A stretch of 52,483 nt of DNA from CAYQQQ01 sp964420125 (GTDB lineage Bacteria; Actinomycetota; Acidimicrobiia; Acidimicrobiales; Microtrichaceae). Within the stretch, counting starts at the first letter, position 1. Every line of letters starts with the position of its first letter. The position numbers were made by a program, and so were the translations under genes. The notes beneath the pieces were generated by a model, which saw nothing but the letters and a program-made list of their open reading frames with translations, ran no database searches and had not been told where the DNA came from. Location: positions 1-52,483 of the forward strand of contig CAYQQQ010000030.1 of assembly GCA_964420125.1 (NCBI GenBank), in the 5' to 3' direction. Shown piece by piece: positions 41,140 through 49,953 of this stretch.

Positions 41140-42453
41140 TCACCGTGCCTGCAACCGACCGGGATGCCCAGCGGCGACCGACCGGGCCCCCTGCCAGGGC
41201 GGTACACCGCCGCCGATGCGCTCGGGGATCCAGAGTGCAGTGATGTAGTCCGGTGGGGCAGGAGCCATCGGGTCGGTGAGCACCGCGATCAGGTTCCCGT
41301 AGGCGTGGTCGGGCCATGGCGTGAAGCCGTCGGTGAAGACGACGATGACCTCCGGGCGGGGGCGGAGCCGGTCAGCGGCGGCGATCCCGACTCGCATGTC
41401 GGTGCCGCCTCCTCCGGTCAGATCCAGGCGCTCGAGGTTGCGTGCGACCCGAGCCTCGCTGGCTCTCGAGTCGCACGTGAGGTACCTGATGGCGCCGGTT
41501 CGGTGGGCGCGCACGAGGCCGGCGAGCTCGGCCAGCGATGCGGCAAGGTCCGCAGCCGTCATCGACCCCGAGGTGTCGAGCACGACGGCGACCTCCGGCG
41601 CGGGATCGGTGCCGGAGGGCAGGAGCACCTGCCCGCCCGGGGCGACACGACCGCGTCGGTTGGGTCGGGCCCAGTTGCGTGTTCGCCATCCCTGGCGATG
41701 TCGGCTCCCCTGAGTCAGAGCCGTGAGCTCGCGGCGCCAATCCACCGTCGGGGCCACCTCGGCAGGCTCTGCCCACCGGCGCAACCAGCCCGGTACGGCG
41801 CCGTGATCGGAATCGGCGGCTTCGAGGATCGCCGCTGCCACGGCATCACGTACTGCCTCGGTGTCGACGGCCGGGCCGACGTCGGTGTCGGCCCCGCCGA
41901 ACAGGTCCGAAGTGCTCGGCTGGGCGGCGATGTCCCAAGGCCGGGCCCGCCCATCGGCACCCGAGCCGCAGTCGGGGTGGGTGTGTTGCGAGGAATCGGG
42001 TTCGATGCCGCGCGTCAGGTGCTCGTAGTACTCCTCGGCAAGTCGACCCGGCTGAGCACCCAGGGTCTCCGGCAGCACAGGATCGGGCAGTGGCAATGCT
42101 CCGTCGCACAGATCGTCGTTGATCTCCGCGTCGGCGGCGCAGTTCCACCGGAATCGATCGGCTCTGTCCGGGTCAGGGCGGACCGCTGAGAGCCGGCGGC
42201 CATGGTCCCGGAGCAGATGGAAGGCCTCGTGGATGATGACGGCGGCGCTCTGCTGGGATGTCCACTGCTCGAGGTTCGCGGGGTCGAGGTAGAGGTTCCA
42301 CTCCCTGTCCACGGCGAAGGTGCCGAGGCGGTCCACCGCCCAAGGTTGCAGGGTGAACACAGCGGACGCGAGGTAGGGGAACTCCTCGACGGCCATGGAG
42401 CGCGCCGTGGTGAACCGGCGGCCTTCGTCGACGGTCAGCCTTCGGGGAATCAC
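41140..42453 (-). CDS. Metallopeptidase-like / von Willebrand factor A protein (DUF2201 type)
   Basis: A 437-aa two-domain protein from GTG 42453. The N-terminal domain has a zincin motif H75-E-A-F-H79 followed by NCAADAEIND at 104-113, as in DUF2201_N predicted metallopeptidases. A Pro/Asp/Ser-rich linker follows. The C-terminal vWA-like domain has MIDAS D293-T-S-G-S297 (VVLDTSGSM), GGGGTDMRVG and VVFTDGFTPWP. Such proteins pair with MoxR ATPases, which are thought to remodel the vWA partner in a metal-dependent way. GTG overlaps the MoxR stop (GTGA), so the two are coupled in translation. Confidence 0.88.
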   Translation of the reverse strand: MIPRRLTVDEGRRFTTARSMAVEEFPYLASAVFTLQPWAVDRLGTFAVDREWNLYLDPANLEQWTSQQSAAVIIHEAFHLLRDHGRRLSAVRPDPDRADRFRWNCAADAEINDDLCDGALPLPDPVLPETLGAQPGRLAEEYYEHLTRGIEPDSSQHTHPDCGSGADGRARPWDIAAQPSTSDLFGGADTDVGPAVDTEAVRDAVAAAILEAADSDHGAVPGWLRRWAEPAEVAPTVDWRRELTALTQGSRHRQGWRTRNWARPNRRGRVAPGGQVLLPSGTDPAPEVAVVLDTSGSMTAADLAASLAELAGLVRAHRTGAIRYLTCDSRASEARVARNLERLDLTGGGGTDMRVGIAAADRLRPRPEVIVVFTDGFTPWPDHAYGNLIAVLTDPMAPAPPDYITALWIPERIGGGVPPWQGARSVAAGHPGRLQAR

Positions 42454-43580
42454 GACAACACTCCAGCCGCTCGGAGCAACGGCGCGTGATCCTTGAGCAC
42501 CGCCGGAGGGACCCACTCGACTCCGTGCTCGTTGTGGATGATGATCAGGCGCCGGGCCGTGGGCACTGCGGTGTCGGACCCGTGCTCCCTCGCCACCTTC
42601 GCGACCACTTCGAAGGCCGACAGGAGGCGCTCTTCGGTCGGATTGGCGGCGACCGCGTGGCAGAGCCCGGCCAGTCCCGCAAAGACAAGGTCTGCACTGG
42701 CGAATTCCGTGATGGAGTCCTCACCGGCGAGCAGCGCCTCGGGGTCCGGCAAGTTCAATCTCGCCCGATAGGCGAGGAGCTCTGTCGCCGCTCCGGAACC
42801 CACGCAACCGGCGACGAGGGCGAACAGCGTCGAGCGGCGCAGCTCGACGGCATCCGCCGCCGCCAACAGTCGGGTAGCCATGTCCCAGGAGCGAGGACTG
42901 GGCCATGCTCGGCCCGCCTGCACCCTGTCCGCCGGCGGCCCAGGGTTCAACAGCTCGGGCCGAGCTCGTATGAAGCCCGTCACCAGTGCGATCGCACTGG
43001 ACGCAGAGACATCGCCCAACTCCGGGAGCGGCATCAGCTTCCATCCGCCGAGCATGCCGTCGATCCACACTTCCGGGTGCGCTTCGAGACCGAGATGGCA
43101 GAACCTGTTCGCCATCGGGGGAGCCAGGTCGTAGCCGTCCGCAGCAGACTCCGGTGGGTTCGCAGCTGCCACGATGGCGACACGGTCGCCGAGGGCGAGG
43201 TTGCCGACTCGCCGATCCAGCACCAGCTTCAGCATCGCTGCCTGCACAGGCGGCGGGGATGTCGTCAGCTCATCGAGGAAGAGGATCGCATCGGTGCCGG
43301 CGATCCTGGCGAGCTGCGCCGGTGGGCGGAACTCCACTCCCTGTTCTCCGAGCACCGGGTAGCCTCCGATGTCGGTCGCCTCGAGGGTCGAGCCGACCAA
43401 GGTCGCTACGAGCCGGCCCAGACGCTCTCCGATCTGACACACGAGCGCGGTCTTGCCGACTCCCGGGTGGCTCCACAGCACCACCGGCACCCGCTGGTGC
43501 ATCGCAACCAGGATCGCGGCGGCGGCGGCGGCGGGGTCAAGTCGGACCTCTTCTCGCTGCAATGATTCGCCTCGCTTCAT
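42450..43580 (-). CDS. MoxR-type AAA+ ATPase
   Basis: A 376-aa AAA+ ATPase of the MoxR branch. Walker A is HPGVGKTA with K43 at 38-45, Walker B is ILFLDE with D103-E104, sensor 1 is AAANPP with N141, and an arginine-finger candidate is R159 (MANRF). The insertion EATDIGGYPVLGEQGVEF at 67-84 is typical of MoxR proteins that work with vWA partners. ATG 43580 has AGGGAG about eight bases upstream. It likely acts as a chaperone or remodelling ATPase for the coupled vWA protein. Upstream on the same strand lies a VirD4/TraG-like ATPase gene, 87 bases away. Confidence 0.88.
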   Translation of the reverse strand: MKRGESLQREEVRLDPAAAAAAILVAMHQRVPVVLWSHPGVGKTALVCQIGERLGRLVATLVGSTLEATDIGGYPVLGEQGVEFRPPAQLARIAGTDAILFLDELTTSPPPVQAAMLKLVLDRRVGNLALGDRVAIVAAANPPESAADGYDLAPPMANRFCHLGLEAHPEVWIDGMLGGWKLMPLPELGDVSASSAIALVTGFIRARPELLNPGPPADRVQAGRAWPSPRSWDMATRLLAAADAVELRRSTLFALVAGCVGSGAATELLAYRARLNLPDPEALLAGEDSITEFASADLVFAGLAGLCHAVAANPTEERLLSAFEVVAKVAREHGSDTAVPTARRLIIIHNEHGVEWVPPAVLKDHAPLLRAAGVLS

Positions 43581-43667
43581 CGGGAAGCTCCCTTCGTCAC
43601 GGCATCAGTTCGATCACCAGGCCGAACATGAGGGAAGGCAAGACCGTCTCGTCAGGGCCCACCATGC

Positions 43668-45815
43668 TCATCCCAACCTGTCCGGATCGGATCCCAGGAT
43701 GAGGGCGTTGCGTGGGTCTCTCAGGGTTCGTGCTTGGTGTTGGGCGTCTCGGTAGTCGGGTTGTTCGAAGGATCGGGCTTGTGATGCGGTGCGGACGGTG
43801 GCGTCGGGGGCGATGATGACGACGCGTCCTGCGCCGGGGGAGGCGATGGCGGCGGTGCCGGTCAGGTCTTGTGTGGTCGTGGGGGTGGTGGGGTCGAGGT
43901 CGCGGGCGAAGCCGGCGATGCGCCGGCTGCGGGTGGTGGGTTCGATGAGGTTGGTGACCCAGGCGTGCAGGTCTTGGCTGGTCGTGCCCGGGAACACGAG
44001 CCGGTGTCCGGTGGAGGTGAGGAACAGCTCCCCGTCGTCACCCCACTTCGCGGTCGCCTGGGTGAGGTCCTGGAGGCAGAAGATGCCGGTGATCCCCCGG
44101 CCCGGTCCTTCGGTGAGGAGGCCGGGCAGGGTGGGCAGGGGGGTGATGTTGGCGACCTCGTCGAGGGCGAGGAGCAGGTGGGGGCCGATCCAGAACTTGT
44201 CGGAGCGGGCTTTGCGGGCCTGGACCGCGGCGTCGATGAACAGGGAGTAGAGGGCGGCGGTGTGGTTGGCTCGCATCCCGTCGGCGTACATGATCACCGA
44301 GGCGTTGTCCTCGATCAGGTCCCGGTCGATGTCGAAGGTCGGGAAGTCCGTCACCGCGCGCACCGCATCGCTGCGGAACGGGTCGAGCGCGGCGGCGGCA
44401 GTGGCGTAGATGGACCCGCGGGTCGTGTCGGCGAGCTGCGCCGTGTGCACGAGTGCGTTCAGCGCCGGCAGGGTGTGGGCGTTGCGGAGGGCGCCGATCA
44501 CCTCATCGAACTCCTGGGTGTCGACCCACGAGGCGACGGTGGCCATGGTCTCACCGATCCGCGTCGCGGCGTAGAGGTGCACGGAGATCAGCTGGTAGGC
44601 GGCCGTGGCCCAGAACTGGCCGTCGTTGAGGTCGGCCTTGGACACGGTGCTGTTGATCGTGTGCGCGGCACGCCGCGCCGAGTCCCAGTCCTTGACCACC
44701 TGCAGCGGTGACCAACACAGCGGTTGCACGTCGGGGTGCGGCAGCGTCGCTTCGCCGGTGGCGTCGAAGAGGTACACGGGGCCCTTCTCCAACAAGGCGG
44801 TGACCAATCCCGCGCTCCAGTCCGCCGGCTTGGTGGTGGTCGAGATCAGCGGCCCGGGCCAGCTGAGCAGCGTCGATTCCATCGTGGTGGTCTTGCCGCT
44901 GGCAGGCGGGCCCACGAAGAGCGTCATGCCGCCACGTACACGGGAGGTCACGGCCCGAGCGGTGTCGTCGAAGGCCAAGGGGCCGATGCGGGCCCCGTAG
45001 CGGCCGAGCACCCGTTCGAAGGCCCACACGATCTCCTCCACAGGGAGGCCCCTGGCGATCCGCTCGGCCAACAGCAACACGAACCCCACCCGTTGGGTGT
45101 CATCGGCGCCGCAGTCCCACCCGCCCGCAGCTGCAGGGCCGACCCGGATCGCCTCCAGCGTCCGGTCGAGGAGATCGCCGGGGTCCACCACCGGGAGGTC
45201 GGTTTCCTCGAGGTGGGTGCTCAACCGCAGGCCCAGACGACGAAGCGCCTCGTCCCCGAGGCCGTCCACGAAGCCGACCAGCGCCTCCCGGGTGGCGTCG
45301 CGGCGCTCGGCCCGCTTCGCGATGCCTCGGGCCAACTCGGCGCCGAAGTCCCCGACCGACCCGAGGCAGGCCCAACTCTCACGAGGTCCTGCCAACAGCT
45401 CAGTCGCTGCAGTTCGAACGGATTCCGGCCCGGATGACGGGCAACCGATCACCTCGGCCAGCTCCACGAGCGAGGACGCTGCGGTCACCGCCGGGTCGGC
45501 GAGCTCCGACAGCCACTCCTCGAACGCGGCGGCACGCTCGCGCGCCTCGGACGGATCGAGGGCTCGGAGCAGCTCGTCGACGCTCAACTTCTGCGGACAG
45601 AGATCTTCGAGCGCTGCCCGATTCCGACTGGTCAGGTCGATCCTCGCCTGCGGCGGGCCCGTCGAAGGACGAGCGGAACAGCACGAAGCACTGGGTACGC
45701 GCCGGGCGCAGGTCGCCGAATCCGGACCGCTCTCGAAGCGCCTGTCGTCATGGAGCATGCCGGTCAGCGCCCCAACTGCCACGGCCCGGCGACCCTCGGC
45801 CGCTGTGTGGACCAC
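43668..45815 (-). CDS. VirD4/TraG-like ATPase (type IV coupling protein fold), soluble
   Basis: A 715-aa protein. The P-loop GPPASGKT with K308 is followed by the coupling-protein motif QPLCWSPL. Walker B is LLLALDEVANITPL with D552-E553, and FCLQDLTQATAKWG and TGHRLVFPGTTSQD are like TraG/VirD4 C-terminal parts. The first ~300 residues are helical and polar, with none of the N-terminal membrane spans usual in coupling proteins. It heads the strand that continues into MoxR, vWA and the propeller gene. GTG 45815 is the longest start; ATG 45758 is the alternative. No relaxase or other transfer gene is near. Confidence 0.75.
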   Translation of the reverse strand: MVHTAAEGRRAVAVGALTGMLHDDRRFESGPDSATCARRVPSASCCSARPSTGPPQARIDLTSRNRAALEDLCPQKLSVDELLRALDPSEARERAAAFEEWLSELADPAVTAASSLVELAEVIGCPSSGPESVRTAATELLAGPRESWACLGSVGDFGAELARGIAKRAERRDATREALVGFVDGLGDEALRRLGLRLSTHLEETDLPVVDPGDLLDRTLEAIRVGPAAAGGWDCGADDTQRVGFVLLLAERIARGLPVEEIVWAFERVLGRYGARIGPLAFDDTARAVTSRVRGGMTLFVGPPASGKTTTMESTLLSWPGPLISTTTKPADWSAGLVTALLEKGPVYLFDATGEATLPHPDVQPLCWSPLQVVKDWDSARRAAHTINSTVSKADLNDGQFWATAAYQLISVHLYAATRIGETMATVASWVDTQEFDEVIGALRNAHTLPALNALVHTAQLADTTRGSIYATAAAALDPFRSDAVRAVTDFPTFDIDRDLIEDNASVIMYADGMRANHTAALYSLFIDAAVQARKARSDKFWIGPHLLLALDEVANITPLPTLPGLLTEGPGRGITGIFCLQDLTQATAKWGDDGELFLTSTGHRLVFPGTTSQDLHAWVTNLIEPTTRSRRIAGFARDLDPTTPTTTQDLTGTAAIASPGAGRVVIIAPDATVRTASQARSFEQPDYRDAQHQARTLRDPRNALILGSDPDRLG

Positions 45816-46086
45816 ACGTTCCGGACCGTCGGCGGCCGTTGCTGCGGTGGTACGGCCGCCTCGGATCCCATGGGTCTCACCTCAGCGCAGGTCAGTGGAG
45901 AAGCCAAGACGCGAAAGCCTCCAGGGAGATCAGGAGGAATCGCTGTTCGCCAGCAGATGCACGGTGCTGACCGAACTGCCCCAGCGCCGCGATTCCTGGT
46001 GCCGACTCCCAGCGACATCTCCTTGGAGACGTGAGAAGCTGTCCCGCGTCGGATCGCTGCAACTGGACGAGTGGCAGGGGGGAAGG
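45816..46086. other. Divergent promoter region of the 40-48.5 kb system
   Basis: A 271-bp gap between the two divergent gene sets. It must hold the promoters for both. A GGGGGGAAGG purine run directly precedes the ATG at 46087. I see no clear -35/-10 pair, operator or long inverted repeat by eye. Confidence 0.5.
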
Positions 46087-47220
46087 ATGCAGAGCGAGGT
46101 CATCGGTCGGGTTCGCTACCTGACCGGCCGAGATGTCGAATACCGGGAGAAGACGAAGCCGACTGCGCTCCTGCACAACGCCGTCATCGCGTGGTCAGCG
46201 ATGGAGGAGCTGCACGTGGGCCAGGTGCTGGATCTGGTTCGGTCCAACAAGCCGAAGAAGCCGGGGGCGCAGCTCCGGCGGACCGAGCTGGTCGATGCCG
46301 GGCTGGTCGACGACGACGGCTTGCTCGCTCCAGTCCTCGACTCGGATGGCCGCCTTGCCACGAATGCGTGCCTCGCGGTGCTCACCGACGACCCGAACGC
46401 CGACGACCTGATCGAGGAGCTCATCGAGCGGATGGAGGCGCCGTACTCCGATCCGGTCATTCGGGGCAGCCGCGGCTCGGCCGCGGCCACGCATCTGGTT
46501 CGGTGTGTGTGGGAGTCCTGCCAGCAGGTGGCTGACCTGCTGGGATTCACCGCCGTGCTGGCCTTGGCCCAGAAGAGGACGGACCGCGCGCGCAAGCTGG
46601 TCTACGCCGGCGATCTCATCCTGTCCGCACCGATGCTTTTTCGTCATCCCAGCGGCGTCGACAACCTCGAGGTCCCGCTCAAGATCGGCGAGTGCTCCAC
46701 CGTCGATGACCTGGCCCAGATCCTCGGCCCAGAGGTGCGCACCCGGTGTACGAGCAGGGACCGGCCGAAGAACTCCCCTGACAAGGCCAAGCATCTGCTT
46801 TCCTACAACGTGGCGCAGATGGGGGGACTCGCCGCGGGTCTCCGGGGGATCGACGCGAACGTGTTCGTCGCCAGCCTCGATGGATGTGGCCTTCGTGGGC
46901 TCGGTGCCGGCGACCTGCTGGCTCCGCGCGTGGATACTTCGGCAGCCTTTGGAACGGAGCTGCGATTGCTGCGGGAGTCGCAGCACGACTCGCTCGAGTG
47001 TGCTGCCGGCGAGATGCGAGCCGCCGCGAAGAATGCAACGGGACTGGAGAAGGTCGTGACCGTTGTACTCCGTCACAGCCCGGAGCGGACCCGGAGGGTC
47101 GAGCACCAGGTGCTCGTGGGGTTGAGCCACTACCAGCCGCCCCCGGGGCGTCCGCCGACTCGTCCGCCGACTCGTCCGCCGACTCGTCCCCGCTTCGGTC
47201 TCGGTCATGAGGTCGCCTGA
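46087..47220 (+). CDS. Unrecognised 377-aa protein, partner of TraG-like ATPases
   Basis: No family recognised. The protein has no signal peptide and no membrane span. Residues 1-95 look like a mixed domain (GRVRYLTGRDVEYREKTKP, ALLHNAVIAWSAMEELHVGQVLDLVR). The middle is helical (CVWESCQQVADLLGFTAVLALAQKRTDRARKLVYAG). Then comes a basic patch (RTRCTSRDRPKNSPDKAK). The last 60 residues before the tail are KVVTVVLRHSPERTRRVEHQVLVGLSHY, and the tail carries three RPPT repeats. It ends TGATG, so its stop overlaps the start of the second TraG-like ATPase by one base: tightly coupled. It could be an effector, adaptor or DNA-binding partner. Confidence 0.65.
   Translation: MQSEVIGRVRYLTGRDVEYREKTKPTALLHNAVIAWSAMEELHVGQVLDLVRSNKPKKPGAQLRRTELVDAGLVDDDGLLAPVLDSDGRLATNACLAVLTDDPNADDLIEELIERMEAPYSDPVIRGSRGSAAATHLVRCVWESCQQVADLLGFTAVLALAQKRTDRARKLVYAGDLILSAPMLFRHPSGVDNLEVPLKIGECSTVDDLAQILGPEVRTRCTSRDRPKNSPDKAKHLLSYNVAQMGGLAAGLRGIDANVFVASLDGCGLRGLGAGDLLAPRVDTSAAFGTELRLLRESQHDSLECAAGEMRAAAKNATGLEKVVTVVLRHSPERTRRVEHQVLVGLSHYQPPPGRPPTRPPTRPPTRPRFGLGHEVA
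47149..47184 (+). repeat. Three tandem copies of a 12-bp unit inside the 46087 gene
   Basis: The unit CGTCCGCCGACT occurs three times without gaps at 47149-47160, 47161-47172 and 47173-47184, followed by CGTCC. It encodes RPPT repeats in the C-terminal tail. Copy number may vary among strains. Confidence 0.9.
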
Positions 47221-48530
47221 TGGCCGGTCGTGGAACTTCGATGCCGAAGCACCCGCTGGCCGTGCGATCACCTCAGCGACACCGGGTCACACTTGGGCAC
47301 GTCATCGACTCGCCCAAGCAACTACGTGCCGCCGAGGCGAGCCGCCCGGTGCTCGTCCTCGGCCCACAGCGATCGAGGAAGACCTCTGGAGTGGTGGTGC
47401 CGACCCTCCAGGAGTGGGACGGACCCGCCGTGGTCACCTCAGTGCGGGCTGACGTCCTCGCCGCCACCTATGAACGCCGAGCCGAGATCGGCGAGGTGAT
47501 GGTGTTCGAACCCTTCGGCCGGCTGGTTCGCGAGCCGGTTGTCGGATGGAACCCACTGACGGACTGTGATTCGTGGGATGGCGCCCTTCAGACCGCCACC
47601 GCGATGACCGAGGTCGGCGAGGCGGTAGGACTACAGGAGTCCCACTTCTGGCACAACCTGGCGAGCATGTTGCTGGCGACGCATCTGTTCGCGGCTCGGG
47701 CTGGTCGGCGAACGATGAGAGAGCTCGTCCACTGGATATATGCCCAGGAGGAAGTGGAGCTCATGGGGATCCTTGCAAGAGCGGGCGTCGAGGACGCCGC
47801 CCTGGCCATGGCGGCATTCATGAGGATGGAGGAGCGGACGCGGAGCAGCGTCTACGCGACCCTGATGTCCGTCCTCAAGGCGTTCAGCTATCCGGCAGTG
47901 CAGGCAGCATGTGACGGCAGCTTCGGGGACTCTGCGACGCAACTGTTCGACCTCGACGAGTTCTTCAACGGAGAATCAAACACGCTGTTCCTCGTTGCGC
48001 CCCCTGATGATCAACGTCTACTGGCTCCCGTGTTCACCGCGTTCGTGCAACGGGTTCTACGCGAGGCCTATCACCGCGAGGGCCGGTTGCAGAAACCACT
48101 GCTCGTCCTACTCGACGAGGCCGGAAACATCGCCCCGGTCTCCAATCTGGACACCCTTGCGACCACTGCTGCGGGCACCAACATCCAGCTCGTCACCGTG
48201 TTCCACGATCTGTCGCAGATGGTCTCGATCTACGGTGAACACGGAGCCAGTTCCATCGCGAACAACCACTCCACGATGCTGGTCTTACCCGGCCAACGCG
48301 ATCCAGTGACCCGATCATGGGTGGCGGCCGCCATGAGCGACGCACCCCCCGATGTCCAAGACCATCGTCTGCAGCCAGGTGAGGGGCTGTGCTTCTACGA
48401 GCATCTCCCTGCCGAACTGATCAAGCTCCGCTCACAGCCGATCGAGCCCGCCATAGCCCGCTGGGCCGAATCCGGAGCCCTGCCAGCCGTGGGGCGACCG
48501 CGCCTGGAACTCGTCCGCCACTCCGCATAG
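47220..48530 (+). CDS. VirD4/TraG-like ATPase, short soluble form
   Basis: A 436-aa protein. The P-loop reads G48-P-Q-R-S-R53-K54-T55, with Arg in place of the Gly before Lys, a departure from GxxxxGK[ST]. GWNPLTDCDSW matches the coupling-protein NPL motif, Walker B is LLVLLDEAGNIAPV with D299-E300, and VFHDLSQMVSIYG and MLVLPGQRDP follow as in TraG/TraD. There is no N-terminal membrane region. The ATG overlaps the upstream stop by one base. It is about 280 residues shorter than the ATPase on the other strand and differs in sequence, so it is not a recent duplicate. Confidence 0.75.
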   Translation: MAGRGTSMPKHPLAVRSPQRHRVTLGHVIDSPKQLRAAEASRPVLVLGPQRSRKTSGVVVPTLQEWDGPAVVTSVRADVLAATYERRAEIGEVMVFEPFGRLVREPVVGWNPLTDCDSWDGALQTATAMTEVGEAVGLQESHFWHNLASMLLATHLFAARAGRRTMRELVHWIYAQEEVELMGILARAGVEDAALAMAAFMRMEERTRSSVYATLMSVLKAFSYPAVQAACDGSFGDSATQLFDLDEFFNGESNTLFLVAPPDDQRLLAPVFTAFVQRVLREAYHREGRLQKPLLVLLDEAGNIAPVSNLDTLATTAAGTNIQLVTVFHDLSQMVSIYGEHGASSIANNHSTMLVLPGQRDPVTRSWVAAAMSDAPPDVQDHRLQPGEGLCFYEHLPAELIKLRSQPIEPAIARWAESGALPAVGRPRLELVRHSA

Positions 48531-48640
48531 GAATGGCTCGGCCGGGTGCTCGCGAGAAGACGGCAGGACGAAGGGCTCGCTGCGCTTTGTCCCGGACCGG
48601 TCGCGGCGGCGCCGATCCCTTGCCGTGACAGGGTGCTCGC

Positions 48641-49519
48641 ATGCAGGTCCACCTCGTCGACGGCACCTACGAGCTCTTCCGCAGCTTCTACTCACCCCGG
48701 GGCGGCCACACGAACGGCGCCGGGGAGGAGGTGGGCGGTGTGCGCGGGGTGCTGCGCGGCACGGTGGCGCTCCTGGAGGAGGGGGCGACGCATGTCGGCG
48801 TGGCCACCGACCACGTGATCGAGAGCTTCCGCAACGACCTGTGGCCCGGCTACAAGACCGGCGAGGGGATCGACCCGCTGCTGTGCGCGCAGTTCCCTTG
48901 GCTGGAGGATGCGCTCGCCGCCCTCGGGGTGACGGTGTGGGCGATGGTGGAGGTCGAAGCCGACGACGCCCTGGCTGCCGCCGCAGCGGTGGCGGCCGAC
49001 GACCCCCGGGTGGAGCGGGTGGTGATCGCCACCCCCGACAAGGACCTCGCCCAGTGCGTCGTCGAGGACCGGGTGGTCCAGTGGGACCGTCGCTCCGGGC
49101 AGCTCCGCGACGCGGCCGCAGTGCTCGACAAGTACGGCGTGCCCCCCGAGTCGATCCCCGACTGGCTCGCCCTCGTCGGCGACTCCGCCGACGGGTTCCC
49201 GGGTCTCCCGGGTTGGGGCGCCAAGACCGCCGCTGCGGTGCTGCGGCGCTACGGACGTGTCGAGGACATCCCCCACGCCCCCGGTCAGTGGGACGTGAGC
49301 GGTGTGCGCGGCGCCGCCAAGCTGGCCGCCACCCTGCACGACCAGTTCGCCGATGCCCTGCTGTTCAAGCGGCTCGCCACCCTGGAGACCGACCTCGACG
49401 TCGGCACCGTCGACGACTGGGCCTGGCGGGGACCCACCCCGGAGCTGGCCGCCTGGTGCGAGCGTCTCGACGCCCCCGACGTGGCCCGCCGGGCCGAGCA
49501 GCTGACCGCCCACCGTTGA
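48641..49519 (+). CDS. Stand-alone 5'-3' exonuclease / flap endonuclease-like
   Basis: A 292-aa protein of the Pol I N-terminal exonuclease family, without a polymerase part. Metal-binding acidic residues sit in VHLVDGTYELF (D7), MVEVEADDALAAAA and VIATPDKDLAQCV. The helix-3-turn-helix is VGDSADGFPGLPGWGAKTAAAVLRRYG. The conserved Lys/Arg of the arch region is seen in LWPGYKTGEGID. It should cut flaps or Okazaki-type structures. ATG 48641; upstream 110 bases separate it from the TraG-like gene, and base use returns to the high G+C of the main chromosome. Confidence 0.88.
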   Translation: MQVHLVDGTYELFRSFYSPRGGHTNGAGEEVGGVRGVLRGTVALLEEGATHVGVATDHVIESFRNDLWPGYKTGEGIDPLLCAQFPWLEDALAALGVTVWAMVEVEADDALAAAAAVAADDPRVERVVIATPDKDLAQCVVEDRVVQWDRRSGQLRDAAAVLDKYGVPPESIPDWLALVGDSADGFPGLPGWGAKTAAAVLRRYGRVEDIPHAPGQWDVSGVRGAAKLAATLHDQFADALLFKRLATLETDLDVGTVDDWAWRGPTPELAAWCERLDAPDVARRAEQLTAHR

Positions 49520-49578
49520 GCGGGCCCCGCCCCGAGGACGCCTCAGCCCGTCGGCGGCGCGTCGCAGGGCATCATGGG

Positions 49579-49953
49579 GTGGTGGAGGTGCCCACCGACG
49601 CCATCATCGACGCCCTGAGAGCCGCCGGAGCGCGGTTCGCCTTCCTGCACGGCAGCCGGGCCGACGGCACCGCCCGGGAGGGCTCCGACGTCGATGTGGC
49701 CGCGTTCTGGGGTTCCGGTGCACCACCGCCCTGGGAGGTCGACCTGCCCGGCACGGTGGACCTCGTGGTGCTCGACACGGCGCCCATGTGGCTCGCGGGG
49801 CGGATCGCCTTGCACGGGGTGCTCCTCTTCGACGACGACCCGTCCCAGCGGGTGGCCTGGCAGGCGGACACCCGCCTGCGCTACCTCGATGACCGCCCGC
49901 AGGTGCTCGAGTCGCAGCGGGAGTACCGGGAGGCGGTGGCTCGTGGTCGATGA
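49579..49953 (+). CDS. Minimal nucleotidyltransferase (MntA-like antitoxin)
   Basis: A 124-aa MNT-fold protein from GTG 49579 (or GTG 49582). The active-site pattern G25-S26...D37-V-D39 (LHGSRADGTAREGSDVDVA) is complete, and a third acidic residue lies in VDLVVLD near 61-66. The C-terminal part LHGVLLFDDDPSQRVAWQADTRLRYLDDRP is like MntA proteins that pair with HEPN (HepT) toxins and modify them by AMP transfer. The next gene starts inside its last codons and is a broken HEPN gene, so the enzyme may now be an orphan. Confidence 0.8.
   Translation: MVEVPTDAIIDALRAAGARFAFLHGSRADGTAREGSDVDVAAFWGSGAPPPWEVDLPGTVDLVVLDTAPMWLAGRIALHGVLLFDDDPSQRVAWQADTRLRYLDDRPQVLESQREYREAVARGR

Noticed and set aside
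47149..47184. Start of a CRISPR array or VNTR-type promoter element
   Set aside because: The 12-bp units are contiguous, have no spacers and lie inside a coding frame where they encode RPPT repeats.
43668..48530. Conjugative or integrative element built on the two TraG-like genes
   Set aside because: No relaxase, VirB-type gene, integrase, attachment repeats or tRNA boundary is visible around 40-48.5 kb, and the ATPases lack membrane domains.
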